DNA of 6,732 bases from Candidatus Omnitrophota bacterium (GCA_016177145.1 JACOVV010000111.1:1-6732); one strand, 5' to 3'; positions 1-6,434 are shown, counted from the stretch's first letter. The notes: generated from the letters alone by a model not told the origin. Numbers and translations: made by a program.

Positions 1-77
1 CATTGGAACTGTCGAAGATTCCCGTCGAATCATTATTTACCATCGAAGAGATTCATCATGAAAAAATTGGTCAATAA
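1..77 (+). CDS. C-terminal end of an unidentified upstream gene (partial)
   Basis: The frame beginning at base 3 is open from the window edge to a TAA at 75-77 and encodes about 24 residues ending in HHEKIGQ. It reads as ordinary protein (acidic and leucine-containing). The other two frames over the same bases give implausible peptides: one rich in His, Trp, Cys and Arg, the other rich in Ile and Arg. If real, it overlaps the start of the next gene (ATG at 58) by 20 bp, consistent with the compact organisation downstream. The piece is too short to assign to a family and I do not recognise it. Confidence rests only on frame appearance and the coupled layout. Confidence 0.45.
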   Translation, partial: LELSKIPVESLFTIEEIHHEKIGQ

Positions 78-540
78 ATCAATAAGAGACTATACTAAAG
101 AATTAGCCCGAAGGACGCCGACTCCCGGTGGAGGAAGCAGCGCAGCGCTGGTTGGCGCATTGGGCGCCGCGCTCCTGGAGATGAGCATGGGATATTCAGG
201 GTGTCCTCCAGCGCGCATAGCGCAGGTCCGCCGGGTCCGATTACGATTTGTTCAATTAGTGGATAAAGATGCCAGGGCCTACGCAGGCGTTGTCCGTTCC
301 TGGGAAAGGGGACGCTTACGGAAAAAGAGAGCGCTTATAGGCGCTGTTAAAGTCCCGAGAGAGATTTTCCGAAATTGCCGGCAGTTGCTTGGATGGACGG
401 ACCGGTTTAGCGGCCGGATTAAATTCACGCTGAAAGGCGACTGGACGGCGGGGCGTCTTTTTTTGAACGCGGCCATGAAGAGCGCTTCCCTAAGTCTCAA
501 TCAGAATTTAAAAACGCTGAAAAAACTTCAACATTCTTAA
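58..540 (+). CDS. Cyclodeaminase/cyclohydrolase family protein (FTCD_C/FchA-like), short variant
   Basis: This 160-residue protein belongs to the formiminotransferase-cyclodeaminase C-terminal family. That family includes FchA, the stand-alone methenyl-tetrahydrofolate cyclohydrolase that makes 10-formyl-THF in the cytoplasm. The hallmark N-terminal stretch is clear: PTPGGGSSAALVGALGAALL at 21-40. Other family-like segments are LVDKDARAY (67-75), VPREI (99-103) and the C-terminal helix around D128 to L154 ending in LNQNLKTLKK. Family members are usually about 200 residues. This one is shortened in the middle and at the C-terminus, and the 51-125 region is very rich in Arg and Lys, which is unusual. 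ATG 58 is preferred because it follows GAAGAG at 45-50, and the frame upstream, although open to the edge, does not resemble protein. It lies 1 bp before folD, which supports a folate role. Family is fairly certain; retained activity is not. A degenerate or repurposed protein is possible. Confidence 0.8.
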   Translation: MKKLVNKSIRDYTKELARRTPTPGGGSSAALVGALGAALLEMSMGYSGCPPARIAQVRRVRLRFVQLVDKDARAYAGVVRSWERGRLRKKRALIGAVKVPREIFRNCRQLLGWTDRFSGRIKFTLKGDWTAGRLFLNAAMKSASLSLNQNLKTLKKLQHS

Positions 541-541
541 A

Positions 542-1411
542 ATGAGCGCAAAGATTCTTGATGGCAGGGAAATCGCTTTAAAACTGGGGGCGCAGATCAA
601 GAAAAAAGTGGCCCAGTTGAAGAAACAGTATGGAGAACCGCCGCGGCTTGCCAGCATCTTCATCGGTGAAAATCCAGCGACAAAGCTTTACATCGCTTCG
701 CAGCAAAAGGTTGCCGATGGGGTGGGGATTGAGTTTCAGTCATGCCAGTTCCCGAATGATATTTCCCAGAAAGAAGTGGTGGAGCGGGTCGACCGGTTGA
801 ACCGGGATTCCCAGGTTACAGGGCTGATTCTTCATTTTCCGCTGCCCGATCAGATCAACCGCTCGGAGATTTTACGTCATGTCAATCCACTCAAAGATGT
901 GGATGGGCTGACGCCGGAAAACGCGGGGCAGATCCTTCTGGGGCGTGTCAGGATTGGATCCTGCACGGCTCAGGCGGTGATGGAACTGATTCACGCCACC
1001 GGCGTAGACCTCCGGGGAAAAGAGGCGGTAATCGTTGGGCACAGCGAATTGGTAGGCAAGCCGGTGGGATTGATGTTGTTGGAACATCTGGCGACAGTAA
1101 CAACCTGTCATATCGCTACCAATGAAAGAGGATACCTTGCGGACCATGTGAAGAGGGCGGAGGTCCTCGTTGTCGCCGTCGGCAAACCAGGGCTGATCCA
1201 GGGAGACTGGATTCGGCCGGGGGCGGTTGTGATCGATGTGGGTATTTCCCGCGTGAACGGGAGAGTCGTGGGAGACGTGGAATATGAGAAAGCGGTTCAA
1301 CGGGCAGGATATATCACGCCTGTTCCCGGGGGGGTTGGTCCGCTGACGGTAATGATGCTGATGCGCAATGTCGTCAAGGCCTATAAATTTCAACGGACTG
1401 CAGAGGATTAA
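542..1411 (+). CDS. folD: Methylene-tetrahydrofolate dehydrogenase FolD (cyclohydrolase activity doubtful)
   Basis: FolD oxidises 5,10-methylene-THF to 5,10-methenyl-THF and normally also hydrolyses that to 10-formyl-THF for purine and initiator-tRNA synthesis. The protein has full family length (289 aa). The folate-binding N-terminal domain spans about 1-140: DGREIA near the start, ENPATKLY (43-50), HFPLP (98-102) and KDVDG (118-122, catalytic Asp121). The Rossmann domain follows, with VGHSELVGKP (165-174), VAVGKPG (211-217), IDVG (231-234) and TPVPGGVGPLTV (259-270). Residues align without gaps to E. coli FolD through position 122. Tyr50 is kept, but E. coli Lys54 is Gln54 here and E. coli Gln98 is His98. 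The nucleotide pocket has CHIAT (189-193) where NADP-using relatives typically have CHS(R/K)T. The gene starts 1 bp after the previous stop with no clear ribosome-binding site, so coupled translation is likely. Identity is sure; loss of the hydrolase step and NAD preference are inferences. Confidence 0.95.
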   Translation: MSAKILDGREIALKLGAQIKKKVAQLKKQYGEPPRLASIFIGENPATKLYIASQQKVADGVGIEFQSCQFPNDISQKEVVERVDRLNRDSQVTGLILHFPLPDQINRSEILRHVNPLKDVDGLTPENAGQILLGRVRIGSCTAQAVMELIHATGVDLRGKEAVIVGHSELVGKPVGLMLLEHLATVTTCHIATNERGYLADHVKRAEVLVVAVGKPGLIQGDWIRPGAVVIDVGISRVNGRVVGDVEYEKAVQRAGYITPVPGGVGPLTVMMLMRNVVKAYKFQRTAED

Positions 1412-1414
1412 ATC

Positions 1415-3682
1415 ATGGAAAATGTGGCGCAAAAAATCAGAGCTGGACTGATTTTCCTGTTGAGCGCGCTTCTTTTGCTCAGCCTGGTCTCTTATACTCC
1501 GTACGATCTTTCTTGGTACACGTCGGATCCCTACCAGCCGCCGCACAATTGGATTCAGTTGGCCGGTAGTTACGGCTCAGGAATTCTCGTGTTCTTGTTA
1601 GGGTGGACCTCGGTGCTGGTTCCCCTGGTAACTTTAATCTGGGCAGTTGGATTGTGGAATGGATGGCAGGCCAGACACCGTGTCTTGAAAATAGGGTCGG
1701 GAGTCACGTTAATTCTTTCTTTACCGACCCTGCTGAGCGTTATCGTCGGCAATTCCGTTAAAATCCAGATGATGTCTTCGGGAGGAATCATCGGGCTTTT
1801 CCTCGGGGATTTTCTGGTGAATTATTTTGGTTTCGTCGGCGGATTGCTCATCGCCGGGACAATTGCCGCGCTCTCTATTCTAGTGGTGACCGATTTTCTG
1901 GCGATCCCTTTCGTTATCAGTATGGCGAAGGTGATAGGTTCCGGGATTCTCTGGTTGGTGGATCAGTGGCTGGTTTGGGTTAAACCGGGACGAAAAACGC
2001 GGAGAATCCCGCGGGAAAAAGCTCCCAAGATCCATTCCGGAACGGGACAGGAAAAAGAGGTTCCCGCGGCGGCGTCCAGGAGAGTAGAGGAATTCCTGGA
2101 AGAAACGCCTGAGGCGGTCGGCCCGATCATCCGACAGAATGTTTCAACAACGCCGGCACCGAGAGAAAGGAAAGAGAAACAGAAAAGGGAATCGTATGAA
2201 ATGCCCAACCTATCGCTGTTGGATAATCCTCCCCCCACCGATGAGCAGGAACTGCAGGAGGATTTAAGAGCGCAGTCGGAAGTTCTGGAAGCGACCTTGC
2301 AGGATTTTGGGATTGAGGCCAAGGTGGAAGAAGTCAATCAGGGGCCTGTCATCACGCGGTATGAACTGCAACCGGCCCCCGGGGTAAAGGTCCAGAGAAT
2401 CATCGGCTTGAGCGATGACGTCGCGATGGCGATGAAAGCTTCCAGCGTTCGCATGGCTCTGATACCCGGATCTTCACGACTGGGAGTGGAAGTTCCTAAC
2501 CGAGCTCCTGTTTTGGTATTCCTGAAAGAGGTTCTGGCTTCCGATGAATACCAATCTCAGCGTCACAAAAAGAAACTCCTTCTGGGACTCGGCAAGGACA
2601 CGTCTGGCGCCCCTATTGTAGCTGATTTGGGAGACATGCCCCATCTTTTGATTGCCGGCACGACCGGTTCCGGAAAGACGGTCTGCGTGAACACGTTGAT
2701 TTTAAGTCTTCTCTATAATAATACCCCCGAGGAGCTAAAATTGATCCTCGTGGACCCCAAGATGGTCGAAATGACTCATTTTAATCAAGTCCCCCATCTG
2801 ATTTGTCCTGTCGTGACCGACTACAAAAAAGTAGCGATTGTCCTCAATTGGGTCGTAGCTGAGATGGAGCGAAGGTACCGTCTTCTGGCGTCGGCCGCCG
2901 CCAGAAATATCACCTTGTACAATGAAAAACTGAGATCAGCGAAACAGGAAGCGGTATTGAAAGACGAACAGCCGGAAGAACCGCGGGAGGAAAATAATAA
3001 ACCGCTTCCTTATATTGTTGTTGTCATTGACGAGTTGGCGGATTTGATGATGATGCTCGCCAATGAAATTGAAGGGGCCATTACCCGTCTGGCGCAATTG
3101 TCGCGTGCCGTCGGTATTCACATCGTTCTGGCGACTCAGCGTCCCTCTGTTGACGTGATTACAGGAGTGATCAAAGCCAACTTCCCCGCTCGAATCGCGT
3201 TTAAGGTGGCCTCGAAGGTGGACTCAAGGACAGTTTTGGATCTCAATGGAGCCGACAAGCTTCTTGGAAAAGGGGACATGCTTTTCCTAAAGCCGGGTTC
3301 CGTGAAACCGATACGAGCGCAAGGAGCTCTGGTTAGCGATACGGAGATTGAACGGCTGGTTTCCTTTTTAAAGAAGGAATGGCAGGCCGAGTTTAGCCAG
3401 GAGCTTCTGGAAGTTCAACAGCAGAGAGGGGGGCCTGGGGATTTGGGCAAAGACGATTTACTGGAGGAAGCCATTCGGGTTGTCCTGGAAACCGGACAGG
3501 CCTCCGCGTCCATTCTGCAGCGACGGCTGAGGGTCGGGTACACGCGGGCCGCGCGGCTGGTAGACATGATGGAACAAGAAAGTATCGTCGGCCCTTTCCG
3601 CGGGAGTAAAGCCCGTGAGATTTTAGTGAGCCGGGAGGAATTTGAAAGTAGAAACCAAGAACAAGAAAAGAAAGAGCAATGA
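1415..3682 (+). CDS. ftsK: DNA translocase FtsK/SpoIIIE
   Basis: This membrane-anchored hexameric ATPase pumps chromosomal DNA through the division septum and aligns it for dimer resolution. The 755-residue length resembles SpoIIIE-type translocases rather than the long-linker E. coli FtsK. Hydrophobic segments lie at about 11-28, 55-81, 92-112 and 123-188, the last long enough for two crossings. A charged, Pro-containing linker runs from about 190 to 265. The motor follows: an alpha-type region from about 275, Walker A GTTGSGKT at 415-422 (Lys421), Walker B YIVVVIDE at 533-540 (Asp539, Glu540) and ATQRPS soon after. A Glu/Lys-rich stretch (510-528) precedes Walker B. The C-terminal winged-helix gamma domain spans about 679-742, with RRLRVGYTRAARLVD (703-717) and GPFRGSKAREIL (726-737). 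AGAGG at 1402-1406 lies 8 bases before the ATG, 3 bp after folD. The stop overlaps the next start. The family is certain. Confidence 0.98.
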   Translation: MENVAQKIRAGLIFLLSALLLLSLVSYTPYDLSWYTSDPYQPPHNWIQLAGSYGSGILVFLLGWTSVLVPLVTLIWAVGLWNGWQARHRVLKIGSGVTLILSLPTLLSVIVGNSVKIQMMSSGGIIGLFLGDFLVNYFGFVGGLLIAGTIAALSILVVTDFLAIPFVISMAKVIGSGILWLVDQWLVWVKPGRKTRRIPREKAPKIHSGTGQEKEVPAAASRRVEEFLEETPEAVGPIIRQNVSTTPAPRERKEKQKRESYEMPNLSLLDNPPPTDEQELQEDLRAQSEVLEATLQDFGIEAKVEEVNQGPVITRYELQPAPGVKVQRIIGLSDDVAMAMKASSVRMALIPGSSRLGVEVPNRAPVLVFLKEVLASDEYQSQRHKKKLLLGLGKDTSGAPIVADLGDMPHLLIAGTTGSGKTVCVNTLILSLLYNNTPEELKLILVDPKMVEMTHFNQVPHLICPVVTDYKKVAIVLNWVVAEMERRYRLLASAAARNITLYNEKLRSAKQEAVLKDEQPEEPREENNKPLPYIVVVIDELADLMMMLANEIEGAITRLAQLSRAVGIHIVLATQRPSVDVITGVIKANFPARIAFKVASKVDSRTVLDLNGADKLLGKGDMLFLKPGSVKPIRAQGALVSDTEIERLVSFLKKEWQAEFSQELLEVQQQRGGPGDLGKDDLLEEAIRVVLETGQASASILQRRLRVGYTRAARLVDMMEQESIVGPFRGSKAREILVSREEFESRNQEQEKKEQ

Positions 3683-4428
3683 AATCAGCGGCAAGTGAGA
3701 TATTGAAAGAAACACGGGAGGCGAAAGGCCTTTCGCTAGAGGATGTCTCGGTGGCGACAAAGATCAACTCCCGCGTTTTAGGAGATATTGAGTCGGGCGC
3801 TTTTGAAAAACTTCCTGCCGAAGTGTACGTTAAGAGTTTTCTCAAGGAATACGCGGATTTTCTGGGACTAAACGCCCAGGAGGTTTTGTCTCGGTATCAA
3901 CAAGCGCCCCCCTCCAGCAGGAAAAAACAGATTTCCGTTCCCAAAGAACAGGATGTTCCTCTGGCGGGGCCCCCGGCGGCAAAGAAGAGGAACAAACCGT
4001 TTCCCGTTCTCCCGGCCTTGATGGCGGTTGGCGGTATCGTTATTCTGATCGGTGGAGGGTACGCGGTGACCGCCATCAACCAGAGGATTAAAGAGTTAAA
4101 ACAGGCAGGGCCGGTTTCTTTCCGTGGGATGGTGGATTCGCGGAGCGCTCCGCTTTTAATACCAAGGAACATTCCGCTGGAAGTGACCCTGCGGGCCGTT
4201 GAGCCGACGTGGGTACAGGTACGGGTGGATGATCAGATGGTTTTCCAAAACATCCTGGCAAAAGATAGTTTTGAAGTCTGGTACCCGAAACAGAAAGCCG
4301 AACTCTGGGTAGGGAATGCCGGAGGGGTCGAAATTTTGCTCAATAAGAAATTCTTGGGAAGTCCCGGTAAAAAAGGGCAGGTCATCAAAGGAATTGTGTT
4401 AAGCAGGGAAGGGATGAGAATCCTGTAA
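3679..4428 (+). CDS. rodZ: RodZ-like cell-shape protein (HTH, one membrane segment, DUF4115 domain)
   Basis: RodZ links the MreB cytoskeleton to the cell-wall elongation machinery at the inner membrane. The 249-residue protein has the RodZ architecture. An N-terminal Xre-type helix-turn-helix (about 6-72) contains LKETREAKGLSLEDVSVATK and the typical ending LPAEVYVKSFLKEYADFLGL (45-64). A basic, Pro-rich linker (75-108) follows, then a single membrane helix (about 109-132, LMAVGGIVILIGGG inside it). A C-terminal DUF4115-like beta domain (about 160-247) has PTWVQVRVD (176-184), WVGNAGGVEILLNKKFLG (210-227) and a GKKGQV turn. It starts with an ATGA overlap at the end of ftsK. That neighbourhood matches ftsK-rodZ-pgsA regions in other bacteria. 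The HTH in this family mainly binds protein, so a DNA-binding role is less likely. It is shorter than E. coli RodZ (337 aa), mostly in the periplasmic linker. Confidence 0.9.
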   Translation: MKSAASEILKETREAKGLSLEDVSVATKINSRVLGDIESGAFEKLPAEVYVKSFLKEYADFLGLNAQEVLSRYQQAPPSSRKKQISVPKEQDVPLAGPPAAKKRNKPFPVLPALMAVGGIVILIGGGYAVTAINQRIKELKQAGPVSFRGMVDSRSAPLLIPRNIPLEVTLRAVEPTWVQVRVDDQMVFQNILAKDSFEVWYPKQKAELWVGNAGGVEILLNKKFLGSPGKKGQVIKGIVLSREGMRIL

Positions 4429-4433
4429 GAAAC

Positions 4434-4461
4434 GGAAAGTGGAGAGTGGAAAGTGGAAAGT
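4434..4461 (+). repeat. Heptamer tandem repeat (GGAAAGT x4) at the rodZ-rimO junction
   Basis: Four consecutive 7-bp units occupy these bases: GGAAAGT, GGAGAGT, GGAAAGT, GGAAAGT. They fill nearly all of the short gap after the rodZ stop and run into the first codons of rimO. Each unit boundary creates a GTG, at 4439, 4446, 4453 and 4460. Because 7 is not a multiple of 3, these fall in different frames, and only 4453 is in the rimO frame. A closely related array with the same left flank (AAACG) lies inside rimO at 5743-5770; 24 of 28 bases match. Confidence 0.9.
4441..4446 (+). promoter_or_regulatory. Ribosome-binding site of rimO, built from the heptamer repeat
   Basis: GGAGAG lies 6 bases before the GTG at 4453. 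It is the one repeat unit that departs from GGAAAGT towards a better Shine-Dalgarno match. It decides the rimO start: the frame has no ATG between the rodZ stop (4426-4428, in the same frame) and codon 29, which is already inside the conserved domain. The function is inferred from position and sequence. Confidence 0.65.
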
Positions 4462-5850
4462 GAAAAAAACGGGAAGAAAACAAAAATAGGAATTATCAGT
4501 TTGGGTTGTCCGCGGACGCTGGTAGATTCAGAAGTCATGCTGGGTCATCTGGCTAAAGCCGGCTATGGCATGGCTAAAAGGACGGAAGAGTCGGATGTCT
4601 TGGTCATTAACACCTGCAGTTTCATTGAGGACGCCAAGCGCGAATCCGTTGAGACGATCTTACAGGCCATTTCACTCAAGAAAGAGGGAAAAATTCAGGC
4701 GGTCGTCGTATCGGGATGTCTGGCTCAGCGGTATCAAAAGGAACTGCTGGATCAACTGCCGGAGGTGGATTATTTTCTTGGCACAGGGGATTGTGAAGAG
4801 ATTGTCACTGCTGTCGGCAAGAGTCTGGGGGGAAAGAAAGGCGCCGCCGTCGGCGTCCCCAATTACCTCTATAATCATATAACGCCGAGATTGATCTTAA
4901 CCCCCTCGCATTACGCCTATGTCAAGATCTCCGAAGGGTGCGAGCACCACTGTACTTTCTGTGTGATCCCTCAGATGAAAGGGCCTCATCGAAGCAGAGA
5001 AATTCAATCGGTGGTTGAAGAAGTAAAACAATTGGCCGGGCGGGGAATCAAAGAACTTAATTTAGTCTCGCAGGACTCGTCCTCGTTTGGACGGGATCGT
5101 TACGGAGAAGTCCGGCTGCCCGAACTGCTTCGCCGTCTTTGTGAAGAGACTCCCGCGCAATGGCTGCGGCTGTTATACACTTATCCTTCCAATATCAGTG
5201 ACGAGTTATTATCAGTGATGGCGGATTATCCGCAGATTTGCAAATACATGGACCTGCCTCTTCAGCACATCAACGATCGTATCCTCAAAAGCATGTCCCG
5301 GGATCAAATAACTCGGCGGGGCATTGAAGAACTTTTGAAGAAGATTAGGAAACAGGTCCCGGGAGTCGCTATTCGCACCGCTTTTATCGTCGGTTATCCA
5401 GGAGAAACAGAAGGGGAGTTCAAGGAGCTAATGGATTTTATCCAGGAAACTCAATTCGACCGGATGGGAGCGTTCATTTATTCCCAGGAAGAAGGGAGCC
5501 GGGCGGCGAAACTCCCGGATCAAATTCCTTTCGATCGTAAGAAAGAACGCTTCGAACGTCTTATGTCGTTACAACAGGAGATTGCTTCTCAGATGAACGC
5601 CCGTCTGCTGGGTCAAACAGTAAAGGTGATCATTGACGAGCCGTCACCGGATGATCCAAAAGTCTATTTAGGACGAACAGAATATGACGCGCCGGAGGTG
5701 GATGGACAGATTTATGTCAAGAGAAGGACTGTTTCCAAAAACGGAAAGTGGGAAGTGGAAAGTGGGAAGCGGGTAAGTCCGGGTGATTTTGTGAAAGTAA
5801 AAATTACCGATACGCTGGAGTACGATTTAGTCGGAGAAATTTGTGAATGA
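4453..5850 (+). CDS. rimO: Ribosomal protein S12 methylthiotransferase RimO
   Basis: RimO is a cytoplasmic radical-SAM enzyme that adds a methylthio group to the conserved aspartate of ribosomal protein S12. The 465 residues show all three domains. The N-terminal methylthiotransferase domain has cysteines C19 (SLGCPRTLVDSE), C55 (NTCSF) and C89 (SGCLAQR) for the auxiliary iron-sulfur cluster. The radical-SAM domain has C163, C167 and C170 in EGCEHHCTFCVIPQMKG. A C-terminal TRAM domain runs from about 385 and ends in EYDLVGE. The SLGCP motif and YDAPEVDGQIYV (411-422) fit RimO better than MiaB or MtaB. The start is GTG, placed by the repeat-derived ribosome-binding site, and gives a short polar extension (residues 1-10) before the family's usual beginning. 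Within TRAM, residues 429-440 (KNGKWEVESGKR) are encoded mainly by a second heptamer array and look like an extra loop compared with E. coli RimO. The stop overlaps the pgsA start. Confidence 0.96.
   Translation: MESEKNGKKTKIGIISLGCPRTLVDSEVMLGHLAKAGYGMAKRTEESDVLVINTCSFIEDAKRESVETILQAISLKKEGKIQAVVVSGCLAQRYQKELLDQLPEVDYFLGTGDCEEIVTAVGKSLGGKKGAAVGVPNYLYNHITPRLILTPSHYAYVKISEGCEHHCTFCVIPQMKGPHRSREIQSVVEEVKQLAGRGIKELNLVSQDSSSFGRDRYGEVRLPELLRRLCEETPAQWLRLLYTYPSNISDELLSVMADYPQICKYMDLPLQHINDRILKSMSRDQITRRGIEELLKKIRKQVPGVAIRTAFIVGYPGETEGEFKELMDFIQETQFDRMGAFIYSQEEGSRAAKLPDQIPFDRKKERFERLMSLQQEIASQMNARLLGQTVKVIIDEPSPDDPKVYLGRTEYDAPEVDGQIYVKRRTVSKNGKWEVESGKRVSPGDFVKVKITDTLEYDLVGEICE
5743..5770 (+). repeat. 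Second heptamer array, inside the TRAM-coding part of rimO
   Basis: Four units follow each other: GGAAAGT, GGGAAGT, GGAAAGT, GGGAAGC. The run lies in coding sequence and translates as residues G431 to about R440 of RimO (GKWEVESGKR). It shares the AAACG left flank and 24 of 28 bases with the array at 4434-4461. Its position matches a place where E. coli RimO has a much shorter turn before the conserved PGD (443-445 here). Confidence 0.85.
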
Positions 5851-6434
5851 CCCTTCCTAATTTTTTGACCCTTTCCAGGATCGCGCTTGCCTTTCTTTTG
5901 TGGCCGCTTCTTTTTTGGGATTTTCTATGGGCCAAACCGTTGGCGCTGGCAGTGTTCATCGCCGCTTCATTAACAGATTACTTCGACGGCCGGATTGCCA
6001 GAACCCAGAAGCAAATCAGCTCCTTTGGCGCCATTATGGACCCGATCGCAGACAAAGTTTTGGTTCTGACGACGTTTACCGGTTTCGCGCGGATGGGAAT
6101 TTTGCCTGTATGGCTTGTGCTGGTGATTCTGGCTCGTGAAGTAACGGTGACGCTCCTTCGGCTCTGGGTGATCCGAAAGGGAGTTGTCATGCCGGCCCAG
6201 CGGGAAGGAAAGCAGAAAACCGTCAGCCAAATTGTCACGGCTCTTTACGTGCTGATCTTTCTTTCGGTGCGAAGCGTCAGCGATCGTTATTTCCCATTCT
6301 GGGGCCCAGGTCTGGATTCTTTCTTTTTGGCAAGCAGTTTCTTCCTTGGACTGTTAGCCGCGGCGTTCACTTTGATCTCAGGGATCGCCTGCCTCGTCGA
6401 TTTTAAAAGAGCGCTGAAACGGACACATTCGTGA
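5847..6434 (+). CDS. pgsA: CDP-diacylglycerol--glycerol-3-phosphate 3-phosphatidyltransferase
   Basis: PgsA is an inner-membrane enzyme that joins CDP-diacylglycerol and glycerol-3-phosphate to give phosphatidylglycerophosphate, the committed step to phosphatidylglycerol and cardiolipin. The complete CDP-alcohol phosphotransferase signature is present: D44, D47-G48, A51-R52, G61, D65 and D69 (DYFDGRIAR followed by GAIMDPIADK). The N-terminus MTLPNFLTLSRI is typical of the family, and the 195-residue length is normal. Hydrophobic segments lie at about 11-28, 30-43, 72-97, 128-143 and 160-184. The start overlaps the rimO stop (ATGA); GGAG at 5833-5836 lies 10 bases upstream. The PgsA assignment over other CDP-alcohol transferases is supported by pgpA, the next pathway step, starting on its stop codon. 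Confidence 0.93.
   Translation: MTLPNFLTLSRIALAFLLWPLLFWDFLWAKPLALAVFIAASLTDYFDGRIARTQKQISSFGAIMDPIADKVLVLTTFTGFARMGILPVWLVLVILAREVTVTLLRLWVIRKGVVMPAQREGKQKTVSQIVTALYVLIFLSVRSVSDRYFPFWGPGLDSFFLASSFFLGLLAAAFTLISGIACLVDFKRALKRTHS

Noticed and set aside
1..57. Upstream extension of the cyclohydrolase-family protein (frame open to the window edge)
   Set aside because: The extra residues are His/Arg/Cys-rich and unlike the family N-terminus, whereas ATG 58 has a ribosome-binding-like GAAGAG and fits the usual start.
872..1546. Minus-strand open frame of 224 codons opposite folD and the start of ftsK
   Set aside because: It lies across unmistakable folD and ftsK coding sequence, its translation is rich in His, Arg and Gln with no recognisable domain, and nothing else in the window is on the minus strand.
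2485..2496. GGGAGTGGAAGT inside ftsK as a third heptamer array
   Set aside because: Only two imperfect units of 6 bases with no shared flank, and they encode well-conserved FtsK residues; chance similarity is sufficient.
3393..3845. Minus-strand open frame of 150 codons opposite the ftsK/rodZ junction
   Set aside because: It is a shadow of the FtsK gamma domain and the RodZ HTH, which are both well supported on the + strand; no motif is seen in the minus-strand product.
4406..4413. GGGAAGGG, a match to the E. coli FtsK polarity octamer GGGNAGGG
   Set aside because: About one match is expected by chance in a window this size over both strands, and the FtsK recognition helix here differs from E. 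coli.
4426..4455. RodZ-RimO fusion by stop-codon readthrough, since the rodZ TAA is in frame with rimO
   Set aside because: A good ribosome-binding site and GTG lie between them, the two proteins have unrelated jobs and locations, and there is no readthrough signal; shared frame is expected one time in three.
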